Assembly (NCBI GenBank): GCA_051294375.1
Contig: CM119265.1
Location: forward strand, 544,457-608,456
DNA length: 64,000 nucleotides
Direction of reading: 5' to 3'
DNA from: Paraspadella gotoi
Taxonomy: Eukaryota > Chaetognatha
The translations under genes were made by a program, and so were the position numbers. The notes beneath the pieces are model-generated. The model was not told the origin of the DNA. It saw nothing but the letters and a program-made list of their open reading frames with translations, and did not search any database. Of the stretch, positions 24,222 to 38,000 are shown piece by piece; within the stretch, counting starts at the first letter, position 1; each line of letters opens with the position of its first letter.

Positions 24222-24773
24222 GGAAAAAAGTATATCACATAATTGTTGAAAAGTTAATTTATTCAATAAAAAATATATAAAACATGGGAAAAACATTCTC
24301 AATATTTGGTATGACCTCTCTCGGTATCGGCTAATGCGTTCATTCGTCTGGGCATTTTCTCGTACAGCGAATTAAGCTATGAAGGTGAAATGTTTTTCCA
24401 CACCTTTAAAGCGATTCTTTTCAGATGTTAGGCGTCTTTCCCTCTTTTCTGAGAGCTAAAATAGTACCTTTCTGAACCAAAGAGAGGTTCGCTTCATTAG
24501 ACATTCCCAAATTTAAAAAAAAATATTACTAACTCAAATCGAACCAAAAACAAAAATTTTTATACCAAAAATGGTGGAAAATAAATATAATTTTTTTTGC
24601 CATTTTTCACTTGAAGTAGCGATATTTTTTTGCCTCTCACTCCTAAACGATTTGACCTACAAAAAATGGATGGAAGCTAATGAAAGGGAATTTAATGTAG
24701 ATTCTGATCTTTTAAAAATCAAACAAGTTTTCGAGTTGATATCCTCCACTAAATATGTGATATACTTTTTTCC
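24222..24773 (-). mobile_element. Internally deleted Tc1/mariner element (non-autonomous)
   Basis: The element has perfect 20-bp terminal inverted repeats (GGAAAAAAGTATATCACATA at 24222-24241, its complement at 24754-24773), each flanked by TA (24220-24221 and 24774-24775), the Tc1/mariner target duplication. Inside, the minus strand keeps the first 27 codons of a Tc1-like transposase (ATG at 24502-24504; SLVQKGTILALRKEGKTPNI, the N-terminal helix-turn-helix start). These are followed almost at once by the transposase C-terminus (ALKVWKNISPS, one stop, LNSLYEKMPRRMNALAD, then RGHTKY and a stop at 24299-24301). The whole catalytic DDE core is missing, so it could move only if supplied in trans. 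At 552 bp it is an internal-deletion derivative (MITE). Confidence 0.88.
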
Positions 24774-24929
24774 TAGTTCGTAGACAATAACGGCTATTAA
24801 CGTTGTCAAAGATACAGACTAAAGCAAAATCTACCAGGATGATAACAATGACGACGATGACGAGGACGACGACGAAGTCGACGACGACCACGAAAGTGAG
24901 AATACGACCAAAATCGTGGGCGCCTCTGG

Positions 24930-24934
24930 GAGAA

Positions 24935-24978
<44 letters not shown>
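24930..24978. repeat. GA microsatellite after an acidic trinucleotide run
   Basis: A GAC/GAT/GAG-rich stretch (24835-24895) precedes a (GA)n run. On plus it could read as an Asp/Glu-rich peptide, but there is no supporting exon context. Confidence 0.5.
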
Positions 24979-24982
<4 letters not shown>

Positions 24983-25171
24983 ATGGCCTCTCTGACTCCC
25001 GGTTCCCATGCCAAGACGATTAACGCTTTGGTTCGAAGAAAAAAAAGTGAAAATCAAAGGAAAGAAAAATGGGAAAAAAATAGGAGGGAAAGAAAGATTG
25101 AACGAAAGATGGAAAGAAATATGGAATGAAAGAAAAAAGGAAAGAAATAAATGAAGAGAGAAAGAAGGAAA

Positions 25172-25202
<31 letters not shown>

Positions 25203-25375
25203 CAGAAAGAAATAAAGAAAACAAATAAAAAAGAAAAAAGAAAAAAGAACAAGGAACGGTTATTCCAAGGTGTTGCGCCGCATTACTTTTCTTTTTAATT
25301 ATCATGTCATTTATTCCTTATAGTTTATAAGATTTCTTTGGTAAACATAACCTTTCTTTTTCGTTGTTAGTTTAA

Positions 25376-25471
25376 TAGTAGAAAAAACAAAGTTTTAATG
25401 ATTTTTTACAACGAAATATAATAAAAACAAATTTGTTGCAAAAAATCATTAAAACTTTGTTTTTTCTACTA
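25376..25471. repeat. Near-perfect 37-bp inverted repeat (hairpin/foldback)
   Basis: The arms 25376-25412 and 25435-25471 match at 36 of 37 positions around a 22-base loop. Each arm ends in TAGTAGAAAAAACAAAG or its complement. Such a young foldback suggests a small foldback MITE or a recent inversion-duplication. Confidence 0.9.
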
Positions 25472-25494
25472 AGTTTTTTTTTAAAACAAAAGGC

Positions 25495-25665
25495 GGAGCC
25501 AGTAGTCGCTTAGATTTCATTTTTAACAAATGAGCAACAAACTAAAGGCAAGTTATAAGCGTTTTTAACATAAGTGGGGCAGACTGACGGATAGACATAG
25601 CGACGGACCGACTGACCGAAAAGTGACTTATAGAGTTGCTCCGCGAGTACTCGCGGCGCAACTAA
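25495..25665 (+). mobile_element. R4 hairpin-ended element, clearest copy
   Basis: GACGGACCGACTGACCGAAAAGTGACTTATAGAGTT leads into the perfect palindrome CCGCGAGTACTCGCGG (25641-25656), then CGCAACTAA ending at 25665. The layout (GGAC-type repeats, then an ATAGAGT motif, then a hairpin, then CTAA) matches R3, with a different stem. It fits a Helitron-like 3' end. The 5' limit is uncertain. Confidence 0.5.
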
Positions 25666-25919
25666 AAACCATCTCATCTCACTCAAGCAGGAAAAATAGT
25701 TGTAATGGGTGAAAGGCTGAGTTGAGAGAGAGAGAGAGAGACGGGGATTGGGGGGCGCATGCAAATAGGAAAAAGGAAGAGAGTGAAGAGGGAGAAAGAA
25801 GATGATAAATTTTCTGACCAAATTGAAATAATATATCGAATCGAATCAAAGACCGAGAAAAACTTTTTTCAAGAACAAAAGTTAATTCTTGTTGAGTATT
25901 CCTCTCTCTCTGTCTCTCC

Positions 25920-25968
<49 letters not shown>

Positions 25969-26469
25969 GTTCTCTCACTCTCTGTCGCAGTCTCCTTCTC
26001 TTTCTCTTTCTCTTTTTCTTTCTAGCGGCAAAAACGGATTGCATCCAACTTGAGTGAAATAATAAAGAAAAAAGAAAAAGTTTTCCTTCTTTTTTAAAAA
26101 GATTTCCTCAAAATGGCACAAATTGACTGGGAAAAGAGGTGGAAGGAGAAAGAAGAGAGAGAGAGAGGGAGGAAGAGAGAGAGAGAGAGAGAGAGAGAAG
26201 AGAAAGAGAGAAGAGAGGAGAGAGATGAGAGAAGAAAGAGAGAACGAAAGAAGAGAGTTATTATGTCTTATCATCAATTTACAATACCAACCGCGTCTTA
26301 TTTACCCAAAAAGTTGTAATACGTCGGCCTGACTATTTTAATCGCATAGGTTTAAAAATATATAGTAGGTTATGAGTTTTTTAAATATAAATTTGTTTTT
26401 ATGTTTAGGTTATAAATGAGTTTGTTTATCTTCATTTAATTTTATATTTATTTAGTTTTTAGTTTTTTT

Positions 26470-26490
26470 GTGTTTTGCTTGTTCTCTCTC

Positions 26491-26553
<63 letters not shown>

Positions 26554-26690
26554 CTTCTCTCTCTATCAACTCTCTTTCTGTCTCTCCTCTCTCTCTGTCT
26601 TTCCCGAGCAACATCCAAACACGACCTCGTCGTCGTAATTTTTCACCGTGCGCCGATTTACCCAATGAAAAAATCGTTGAGAGAGAGAGA

Positions 26691-26746
<56 letters not shown>

Positions 26747-26925
26747 GAGAGAGAGAGAGAGAAAGGAGAGAGAGAGAAAAAAAAGAAAGAAAATAAAAAA
26801 AAGATCAAAAACACAAATTAGAGAAAAAGAAAAAAAGGAAAAAAAAAATTAATTCAAAATTTTTTTTTCTTAAATTCGAAGCCAAAAGAATTCCATGGTT
26901 TTTGTGGGAGATTTATCTCTCTCCT

Positions 26926-26967
<42 letters not shown>

Positions 26968-26982
26968 CCTCTCTTCGTCTCT

Positions 26983-27017
<35 letters not shown>

Positions 27018-27045
27018 CTCTTCTCTCTCTCTCTCACTTTCTTGC
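26470..27045. repeat. Clustered CT and GA microsatellites of opposite orientation
   Basis: A (CT)n block (26486-26550), a (GA)n block (26679-26780) and another CT block (26920-27040) lie within 600 bases. Opposite orientations give a potential for long intrastrand pairing. Only short unique segments lie between them. Confidence 0.85.
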
Positions 27046-27287
27046 GCAAGGTTCGTTCTTGAAATCAATGCAAATGGTTGAGGTGCAAATTTCCTCCAAA
27101 TTCTCGGATTTTTTTTTATTTCGTGATAAAATCTCAATTTTTTTTCCTTTTAATTTTATTTTTTTGTTAAAATAAGAAAGATGTTTTTTTAAAGTAAGTT
27201 AAAGACATTTTCAACATTTTATAAAAGTCCGGATAAACTACGTTATAACCTTATGATTTTAAAATTAAGACATCAAATAACAGGTTT

Positions 27288-27904
27288 GAGCAAACAATGT
27301 CGGATCTGCCTACGATAATTAAGCGGTAATCAGCTAATCAGATAATAAATCACGATAATACTTTCAATTTGTGATCCTAACTGATCATAACATCATACTA
27401 TCAAATATCAAACCAACCCAGTGGCTGCGCCTTGTAAATCGCTGGCAAGGGATTAAACTGAACTGTTAATATGGTGCAAACAAATATTTATTTTAAATAT
27501 TGCGTCATTTTTTTCACTTGATTCATTTTTTAAACTTGCATCATTTTTGAAACTTGCATCATTTTTTAAATTTGCATCATTTTTTAAACTTGCATCATAT
27601 TTTAAACTTAATTAATTAATTAAAAAATAAATAAAAATATTTATGAGTGAGCATAAATGATAAAAATTCAAGTCAACTTGACTTTGCTTTTTTCAATGCA
27701 AACTCTTTTCCACTCCTCGATTCCATCGGAACTTCATGTCCTGCTCAATCACACACTTTCCTACCCACACACAAAATTTAATTTCAATCTATCAATCCAA
27801 TTATGATTAATACAATTAATTACGGGTTAAAATTAGTAAAAAGATTCATGTAAAAGTGACTTATGTTTTTTCCATTTAAACCCATTTCCACTCGCACGAT
27901 TCAA
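27288..27904 (+). mobile_element. R3 element, 3'-truncated copy
   Basis: It starts GAGCAAACAATGTCGGATCT like the 20.4 kb copy, includes the CACACACTTTCCTACCCACACAC segment and TTTTCCATTTAAACCCATTTCC, and stops at the Gln-type minisatellite at 27905, with no 3' hairpin. Confidence 0.6.
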
Positions 27905-28275
27905 TCTTGTTGTGGTGTTTGCTGCTGCATCCTTACTATGGCTTCTGCTGCTGTATCTCCTGTTGTGGTGGCTTCTGATGCTTCATCTCCTGTTGTTGTG
28001 GCTTTTGCTGCTGCATCTCCTGTTGTTGTTGCTTCTGCTGCTGCATCTCCTGTTGTTGCGGCCTGTGCTGCATGAAATGTTGTTGTGGCTTCCGCTGCTG
28101 TATCTCCTGTCGTTGTGGCTTTTGATGCTGCATATACTGTTGTTGTGGCTTCTGATGCTGCATCTCCTGTTGTTGTGGCTTTTGATACTGCATCTCTTGT
28201 CGTTGTGACTTTTGCTGCTGCATCTCATGTTGTTGTGGCTCCTGATGCAGCATCTCTTGATGTTGTGTCCACATC
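27905..28275. repeat. 30-bp minisatellite (GTTGTTGTGGCTTTTGCTGC core)
   Basis: About 12 copies of a 30-bp unit. The minus strand is open for 211 codons and would encode a Gln/Met/His-rich decapeptide repeat (QQQEMQHQKP), but upstream the same frame simply runs through a (GA)n tract as Arg-Glu. With no flanking conserved sequence, I treat the frame as a result of the unit length being divisible by three. Confidence 0.85.
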
Positions 28276-28364
28276 TGCGGCTTTTTTCTTAAGTAATAAA
28301 ATCCTCTGCTTCTCTTGATATAAAAACTTCGCGATAAAAGAAGCGAAAATAGCATCAAGTCATT

Positions 28365-28477
<113 letters not shown>

Positions 28478-28609
28478 CTTTCTGCAATACGCCTGTTGTT
28501 GCCGCGTAATCATTGTAAAAGATATTGTTGCCCGTTAAAAGCTCATTACTTCTCAGTTGATCTTTTTTCATTAACTTCTTTTTTTTTCTTTTACAACAAG
28601 ACTATTTTT

Positions 28610-28795
28610 AATTTCGGCGCGATTAATCGCAAAGAAACTCTATAAGACACTTGAGTTTCGGTCCGTCGGTCCGTCTGTCACTCGATCTATCTCTCTCTTA
28701 TTCTAAATATGCTTAACTTTATGAAATTGGTATAACTAATCAGTATAAAAGGTGATAGACAGACGCGGGTCTATTATAAAAATTGACCATTCATT
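28610..28795 (-). mobile_element. R4-like hairpin end next to an R1 fragment
   Basis: The palindrome GCGATTAATCGC (28619-28630) is followed on plus by AAACTCTATAAGACACTT and GGTCCGTCGGTCCG, the same layout as the other R4 copies with a third stem sequence. The terminal CTAA is TTAA here. A degenerate R1 piece (GAAATTGGTATAACTAATCAG) follows at ~28718. Confidence 0.45.
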
Positions 28796-28799
28796 TAAT

Positions 28800-29830
28800 T
28801 ATTTTATTCATTTAATTATATTTAATTTAAGTAGATGTATAATATGATGCTTTAAATGCAGTCACGTGATAACTGAAAATAAGATCACATCATCAGAAGT
28901 TTTAGGCGGCATAATTTATATAATACTTATTCATTTTAGTCATTATTTGATAAGTTTGTAATAAAATAAGATAAAATATTATGTTTCAGACTTCTGTATA
29001 AAAAAATGGGTTTTATTAATACTTTTTTAGTTGATGCTTTACAGAAAAAGTATGGTTTTAGTAAAAATTCTTTTTTTCAGTTGATACTGTTTAGAAATGC
29101 ACCTAAAATAGTTACTATGGCGCAACATTTAAAAATTGTTTAATTTTTTTACTTATAAATTGTCTTCTTTTTTTTACTGTTTCTTTTATTCTATATTTAC
29201 ACATATGATTATCGGTGTAGAGATATGGCGTTGCCATTTCTTTTGTTTTGCTTGCCATTTTGTTTTGCCATTTATTTGCCCTTTTTTGATAAATGGCGCT
29301 TTTACCTTTTCTTCGGAGATTTCATTTCTCTTCTTTTTTTACCAGATATTTCGGCCCAGGAGAAACTTTTCTCAGCTCGTCCAAAAAAGGCTTTTTAGGA
29401 TGAGGTGAGGCCACCCTCACGTCAAGGTCACGTCAATATTTTGCCATGATACCGTTCCCAGTTATCCTCTACTAGACATGAGCCCACCAAGAAACTACGA
29501 CGAGAAAGACTTGTGGACGGACTCGTGGCACAATAGACTCAGGCAACAGACTTGTGGTCCCCGCCTTTAGACCACACTCGTGTGACATTCTCGTCGATAT
29601 TTTATGATATAAGAATTCCATAGAAATCTACATGATGATTATCATACTATCCCATACTGTATCATATAACCTCTATCTGGAACAAGTTTTAAAATTTTTT
29701 GATATAAAATTAAATTTTAGACATAAAATTACAATTTCTCACAATAATTGTCCTTCAGAAAAAAATATTAAACTTTTATATTTTAGATTCTTAAATCTTT
29801 ATTTTATTTTCTTTCTTTTTTATTTATTAA
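28800..29830. other. Unassigned sequence
   Basis: This is AT-rich sequence with a somewhat GC-richer patch at 29395-29600. I found no supported exon. Confidence 0.5.
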
Positions 29831-30930
29831 CTTTTCTTTTCCCTCTCTCTCCTTTCCTCTTTTCTTCTCTCCTCTTCCCCTTCTTTTCTTTAATCACTTT
29901 TCTTTCCCTCTCTTTTCTTACCTCTTTTCTTCTCTCCTCTTCCCCTTCTTTTTTTAATCACTTTTCTTTCCTTCTCTTTCCTTTCCTCTTTTCTTCTCTC
30001 CTTTTCCTCTTCTTTTCTTTAATCACTTTTCTTTCCTTGTCTTTCCTTTCCTCTTTTCTTCTCTCCTCTTCCCCTTCTTTTCTTTTATCATTTTCTTTCC
30101 TCTCCTTTCCTTCCTCTTTTTTCTCTCCTCTTCCCCTTCTTTTCTTTAATCACTTTTCTTTCCTCTCCTTCCTTTCCTCTTTTCTTCTCTCCTTCTTCCC
30201 TTCTTTTCTTTATTCACTTTTCTTTCCCTCTTTCCTTTCCTCTTTTCTTCTCTCCTCTTCCCTTTCTTTTCTTTAATCGCTTTTCTTTCCTTTCTTTCTT
30301 TTCCTTTTTTTTCTCTCCTCTTCCCCTTCTTTTCTTTAATCACTTTTCTTTCCTTTCCTCTTTTCTTCTCTCCTCTTTCCCTTCTTTTCTTTAATCACTT
30401 TTCTTTCCTTTCCTTCCTTTCCTCTTTTCTTCTCTCCTTTTCCCCTTCTTTTCTTTAATCACTTTTCTTTCCCTGTCTTTCCTTTCCTCTTTTCTTCTCT
30501 CCTCTTCCCCTTCTTTTTTTATCACTTTTTTTCCCTCTCCTTCCTTTCCTCTTTTCTTCTCTCCTCTTCCCCTTCTTTTCTTTAATCACTTTTCTTTCCT
30601 TTCCTCTTTTCTTCTCTTTTCTTCTCTTTTCTTCCCCTTCTTTTCTTTCCTTCTCTTTCCTTTCCTCTTTTCTTCTCTCCTCTTCCCCTTCTTTTCTTTA
30701 ATCACTTTTCTTTCCTTTCCTCCCTATCATCTTTTCTTCTCTCCTCTTCCCCTTCTTTTCTTTAATCACTTTTTTTTCCTTTCCTTCCTTTCCCCTTCTC
30801 TTCTCTCCTCTTCCCCTTCTTTTCTTTAATCACTTTTCCTTCCTTTCCTTCCTTTCCTCTTTTCTTTTCTCCTCTTCCCCTTCTTTTCTTTAATCACTTT
30901 TCTTTCCTTTCCTTTCTCTGTTTACGTCTT
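29830..30930. repeat. ~70-bp pyrimidine minisatellite
   Basis: About 15 copies of a unit made of TTTCCTCTTTTCTTCTCTCC, then CTTCCCCTTCTTTTC, then TTTAATCACTTTTCTTTCC. The TTTAATCAC anchor recurs regularly. Open frames are compositional. Confidence 0.9.
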
Positions 30931-30984
30931 CTTTCTTTCCCTTTTCCTTTCGCGGTCTTGTTCAGGAACATCAGGCGAGCCGTG

Positions 30985-31030
30985 CCTCACGCCTCCTCCT
31001 CCTCCTCCTCCTCCTCCTCCTCCTCCTCTC
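30985..31030. repeat. (CCT)n trinucleotide repeat
   Basis: About 14 copies of CCT at the end of a GC-richer island. Confidence 0.9.
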
Positions 31031-31089
31031 CTTTCAAGATCTGATATTCGATAAAAAAGAAGAAAAAAGACGAATCGAGGATTAAAGTG

Positions 31090-31470
31090 ATGAATGAGGT
31101 TTCATTCATCTCTTCGTTCATTCCAGTGTCTTATTCATATATCTCTTCGTTCATTCCTGCGTCTCATTCATTCATCTCTTTGTTCATTCCTACGTCTCAT
31201 TCATTCATCTTTTCCTTCATTCCTTCCCCTCATTCGTTTATTCCTTCGTCTCATTCATTCATCACTTCGTTCATTCCTATGTCTCATTCATTCATCTTTT
31301 CGTTCATTCCTTCCCCTCATTCATTTATTCCTTCGTCTCATTCATTCATCACTTCGTTTATTCCTTCGTCTCATTCATTCACTCCTTCTTTTCCTTATTC
31401 ACTCTATCGTCCATTTATTCATTCATTCATTCATTCATTCATTCGTTCATTTTTTCTTTTATTCATTATT
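31090..31470. repeat. TTCATTCATCTCTTCG minisatellite
   Basis: Degenerate CATTCATTCATC/TTCGTTCATTCC units, ending in a (TTCA)n run. A second (TTCA)n run lies at 31844-31895. Confidence 0.85.
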
Positions 31471-32121
31471 TCATTCGTTCATTCTTTCCTTCAATTTATA
31501 TTTCAATATTTTTTTCAATAATAGTTTAATTAAGCATACATTATACATTATACATTTGCTAGATTTAGTAGTTTAATACACTTTTTTACTTTTTACATAT
31601 ATTCCTTTATTAATTAATCTATCGTTTATTTTTTTATGTTTTACCATAACATTAATTCTCTTCTGAATTTGTTTATTGATTCATTATTTGATTGAGTCAT
31701 TCTTTCATTCTTTGATTCTTTTTTATTGCGTTATTCATTTATTTATTTAATTATTAATTTAATAATTTATTTATTAATTTATTTTTTCATTTATTTATTT
31801 TTTTATTTTATTTAATCTTTTATTCATTTATTTTCTCATTATTTCATTCATTCATTCATTCATTCATTCATTCATTCATTCATTCATTCATTCATTTATT
31901 CTCTCAAAATAAATCTTTATTTTTCATTTAATTCATTATATTCCTCTTCATTCTATTCCTCTTCATTCTATTCCTCTTCATTCTCACCTCGTAATCATTT
32001 CCTCCCCCAGTTTCTGATTTCCTCCTTCACCTTCTTTTCCTCCTCCTCCTCCTCCTCTTACTTCTCCTCCTCCTCCTTCTCTTTCCTTCTTTGCCTCATC
32101 CTCTTCTTCCGCGCCCGGGTT

Positions 32122-32152
<31 letters not shown>

Positions 32153-32228
32153 CTCTCTCTCTCTCTTCTCTCTGCATCATGGCTGTGATCCGTGAGGAAC
32201 TAGTCGTTCACGACTCTCTACTCTCTCT

Positions 32229-32264
<36 letters not shown>

Positions 32265-32659
32265 TTCTCTCTCTCTCACTCGCAATTTTCTTCCTGAAAA
32301 CCGAATTTTCTTAACCGGATTGTTTGTTAATATTTTTTTGTGTATACAATAATAGTACGTTATACTGTTACACCGGTTGTTAAAACAATCAACGCAAAAT
32401 TAAACAATTTTCATTTTTTTGAAACAACAACAGAAAAAAGAGTAAAACGAAATATTTAAAAATAAATAAAACAACAACAACAAAAAAACTGAGACAACAA
32501 TCTCCAAATTCTAGTCTTGAATGAATAAATATTAAATAACAATAATTGAAACTAATTTGAAAGAGAATTTATGATGCACAAATAATAACGCAAGATCAAA
32601 ATAATAACCATATGGATTCCCTTTGGGAAGAATTATTGGGAAACTGCATAAAAATGTAC

Positions 32660-32693
<34 letters not shown>

Positions 32694-32719
32694 TATGGCG
32701 AGTATAATTTTGTTATCGA

Positions 32720-32746
32720 GCCTTGACCGGCGAAGCCGGGTCAGGC
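32720..32746. repeat. GC-rich hairpin in AT-rich sequence
   Basis: GCCTTGACCGGC and GCCGGGTCAGGC flank a GAA loop. The stem is about 11-12 bp with a one-base slip and is followed by a GTC run. It may be the end of another hairpin-ended repeat. Confidence 0.5.
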
Positions 32747-33039
32747 CCTATAATGTTTTAGGGTTGCTTCTTTGTGAGTCGTCGTCGTCGTCGTCGTGGT
32801 CACGCTGTTTTCATATATAAAAACTACTACGCTTTTATAGGTTTGGCTGTGACTTACCGTTTTTTTTTAAAATAAAAATTATTATGAATTATGATAAAGT
32901 TTTACAAAAGTGTGCGATCATAGTAAGTTAAAAATTTAGATATGGCTTTTCATCTTGAAATAGCTGTGATATTTTCATATTACATTGGATTTATGTATTT
33001 TTGTTTTGAATTTCCACTTCATTATGATTTACTGCAATA

Positions 33040-33140
33040 TGCAAATGAGATTATAGTACTCATTATAATATCCAAAATTAGTATATAGAAATGCTTTAAG
33101 CTAATTTACATATTGCAGTATATAATATTGAAGATGAAAT
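33040..33140. repeat. AT-rich inverted repeat
   Basis: TACTGCAATATGCAAAT (near 33030) and ATTTACATATTGCAGTA (near 33105) form a 17-bp inverted pair with one mismatch. This suggests a small MITE-like element. Confidence 0.5.
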
Positions 33141-33339
33141 TCAAAAAATTTTTTTTTAAATTTCTAATAAAAATGGGAACTCAAAGGATTTTTTTAATGA
33201 GAAGCTATATCTTAATTTTAATACAAAATAAAAATAAAATCTTTTTACAAGCTGCGATTGGAAAAAATTGGAAAAGTTTCCAATTGTAAACCATTGTAAC
33301 ATTTTTTGCCTTTCTTTTATTTATTTTTATATTATATAT

Positions 33340-34540
<1,201 letters not shown>

Positions 34541-35092
34541 ATAATGCAGGCAATGTCACATGTACATCAGCTTGCTGCTTGTACATATAGCTGCTATATG
34601 TCCGCAATTGCCGGTATTAATTTAATTACATATATAACTTTTCTAAACAAAAAAATTTTGTTGTTTTGTTTATTACTGTAACTTTGGACCGTTCGGCCCA
34701 CTATTGGCAAATTATATCTAAAATAGGAGTTAGAGAAGAGAGATATTGTCAAATTAAACATTACTTTTTTTGTTATTCTAATAATTTTACAATTTAAAAT
34801 TGTAAATTTTTTTAGTGTATATATTTAATCATTTTTATTCTTTTTTAAAATAATAATTATTTGAGTTGGGATAAATATTATTAAATTAGTTAAATATGCA
34901 AATATGAAAATTTGACCTCGGTCTGGTTTCTTCTTAAAAAAAGAACATCTAAAAATTTCATTCAAAGGAAAGGAAAAGAGTTTCGGTCCCTACTCAGATA
35001 GTCGAAAAACGAGTCAGCTCTGCAGGGCGGTCCAGCTTCTGATTATACTTATATAAACGAGAGTGAAAACTGACCGCAGCCTCTCTCACTCT

Positions 35093-35130
<38 letters not shown>

Positions 35131-35164
35131 TTCATTCATACACGCATTTGTTTGTTTTATTTAC

Positions 35165-35385
35165 GATGAATGACTCATCGCGTCAATGAATGACTATCAT
35201 CGCATCAATGAATGATTATCATCATATCAATGATATGATTATTCATCACATCAATGAATGACTATCATCGCATCAATCATTTGATTATCATCACATCATT
35301 TATTTTATTATCATCGCATCAATTATTGGTTATCATCCCATCAATATTTGGTTATCATCGCATCAATATTTTGGTTATCATCAAA
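35165..35385. repeat. ATCATCGCATCAATGAATGA minisatellite
   Basis: About ten degenerate 20-23 bp units with a conserved ATCATC(G/A)CATCAAT core. Confidence 0.85.
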
Positions 35386-36094
35386 AGTAGGCTCGATTTT
35401 CCTTATGCTTTTAAGATTTTTTTTTAGCTAAGTACGACCCATTATAAAAATTAACATATCTTGCGTTTTTAAATCAAAGTCACTTTTTTTGGTGGTAACT
35501 GCAATGGGCATCAGCAAAATCAAAATGAGTTAATAGCAACACTGGTCAGGTCAGTTCATGAAGATATTCTTTAGTTTAAATTAAATATAAAATATCGATT
35601 AGTTGATTTTCTCTTGTCATATTTAAATTCCGTTTATTAGTTTTTAGGATTTTTAATTTATTTTCATGAAATTAATATAAAAAATAATTAATATAAATTA
35701 TAATATAATATTATCTATACATTTAATAAATAAGCTTGACCCTGACCTTTGAATGGCTATGGTGGTATAAGGCTTCCATCACTCTTACAAGATAATGACA
35801 TTGTAAGTCATTTTCATATTTTTTTCTTTTTGGTTGTTTATTTGATTATTTGTTTTTCTTTCTCTAATTATTCTTTGTTCTTTTCTCTTCCTTTTCTTTC
35901 ATTATCTTTTCCTTTGTTTTCCATCGATTAAATTATTTTTTTCTCATTTATCTTATTTTTTTTACGTTTTTTTATTTTTCACTCATTTTCACTTTTCATT
36001 TTTCAAATTTTTTTTCTCTTTTATTTGAAATTTTTGTCTGATGCTCAGTTCAGTATTTTTTTAAAGTTGAGTACAACTTATCTCAGATTCTAAA

Positions 36095-36325
36095 AAACTT
36101 ATCTTTATAAGAATTATCCATTTTGGACTGGCTTTGGTGGTTTAAGGCCTCCATCACTCTTACAAGATAATAACATAGCAGGTACCTACAAGCTGTAAAC
36201 CGCCTTGGGGGTATGGCAAACCTTCAAGCCTGGTTTCAAGCCCATGGACCCGTTCCATGGCTGCTATTGGGGGTTATAGAAGTTACGGACAGTCATCTTC
36301 TGCCCACCTTGCGCCTTATCAACAT
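36095..36325 (+). repeat. Composite of repeats R1 and R2
   Basis: R1 (GGCCTCCATCACTCTTACAA at ~36148) runs straight into R2 copy 2 (GTAAACCGCCTTGGGGGTATGG at ~36195, CCTGGTTTCAAGCCC, ending CTTGCGCCTTATC). An R1 fragment also lies at 35730-35805. Confidence 0.7.
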
Positions 36326-37059
36326 TTATAACATTTGTAATAATTGTATAAAATGTCAGCTCTCTTAAGTATTAGATCGTGGAATACTAAATTCTTATTT
36401 TTATAAAATATATTCTTTCCAAAATCTTATTTCTAGATATTCAATTGATTCTTATTGTACTTATTTTCATATTTCATATTTTTATAAATTTCCTCTTTCT
36501 CTCTTTTTTCCAGTTTTACTTCTCATTCCTTAATTATTTCCTCTTTAGTCTCATTCTTTTTTAACATTTTTTTACTTTCATTATCTTTTCATTATTCTCT
36601 TTTTTAGCCATAATTATTTTTCTCTATAATTATTTTTACTACTTCTTTTTTTCCTTTTTTATTAACAAGAAAAACTCAACTTTTTAGCTTCAATTTTAAC
36701 CTCAAATTCTTTTTTTTTCTTTTTTTTTTTTGCCTCAATGTTTTTCTCTTCTTTCCATTTTTTCTCATCGTTTTTGAGTCTTTCCTTCCCAATCACCCAT
36801 GAGAGAGAGAGAGAGAGAGAGANNNNNNNNNNGAGAGAGAAATAGAGAGAGAGAGAGTGAGAAGCTAGTCATTGGAATCAGCACTTTTTCCCTCCATTGC
36901 GGATGATCCCTCTTGTTCCTCTTCCTCCTCTCCTTAGCTTAAATGAAGGTTTTCTTCTTCCTCCTTTTCGCTCTTCCTCCTCCCATAGAGATTCGTGTCC
37001 TGGTTTCTTTCCTCTGATTCTAATTTAAGACTCTTTACTTTTTAATCAGCTGTTGATAA

Positions 37060-37362
37060 GAAATCTCTTTTCTTTTCTTTTCTTTTCTTTTCTTTTCTTT
37101 TCTTTTCTTTTCTTTTCTTTTCTTTTTTTTCTTTTAATTTTTCTTTTAATCAGACGTTGAATGATTTAAACAAGAAATCTTTGACTTCATTTCCGAAAAT
37201 TGGAGAAAAGAAAAAAAAAAGAAAAGTTCAGATTAGTTTCAGATCTTTTTTTATTTTTTTTCCTTCTATTTCTTTTTATTTGATTTGAAGTTAAACTTTT
37301 CATTCTTTTGAATTCTTTGGTAATTATGAAAGTTTGGAACTTGATCAAGTCCGTAAATGTGT

Positions 37363-37420
<58 letters not shown>

Positions 37421-38000
37421 TCTCTCTCTCTCTGTCTGTCTGTTTCCAGTGACGATAAAAATAAAAAATTGAATTAACAGACAAAAACAATTAATAAGTA
37501 AAAACTGTTTTCTCAACTTTGTAATACTCTTATCTCTTATCTCTTTTTCCTCTCTTCCTTTTCTTTTTCTTTCTTTCTTTCTTCTCTTTTCTTTTCCTTT
37601 CTTTTTCCTTCTTTTCCTCTCTTTATTTTAATTTTTTTCCCCACTATCTTCTCTTTCTTTCCCATTCTTTTTCCCCACTTTATTCTTTTTTCTTTTCTTT
37701 ATTTTTTCCTTCTTTCTTCTCTTTTCTTTTCCTTTCTTTTCCCAAGTTTCTTCTCTTTTTTTTCCCTTTTTTTCCCCTCTTTCTTCTCTTTTCTTTTCCT
37801 TTCTTTTTTCCCTCTCTCTTTTCTTTTTTTTCCTTTCTTTATTCCCTCTTTCTTCACTTTTCTTTTCCTTTCTTTTTCTCCTCTTTCTTCTCTTTTCTTT
37901 TCCTTTCTTTTTTCCCTCTTTCTTCTCTTTTCTTCTTCTTTTTTTTAATGTTTCATTTTATTTTCTATCTTTTTTCTTTTTTTTCCTTTCTTTTTTTCCT
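37060..38000. repeat. TTTTC pentanucleotide array and CT-rich minisatellites
   Basis: (TTTTC)n at 37065-37130, (CT)n at 37370-37435, and a CTTTTCTTTTCCTTTC-type array at 37555-37990. No gene is seen. Confidence 0.8.

Noticed and set aside
24571-24783. 70-codon plus-strand frame
   Set aside because: It lies wholly inside the non-coding right part of the Tc1/mariner derivative and runs over its terminal inverted repeat.
24803-25129. Possible acidic (Asp/Glu-rich) exon before a GA tract
   Set aside because: It is explained by GAC/GAG trinucleotide repeats; no acceptor, conserved flank or neighbouring exon was found.
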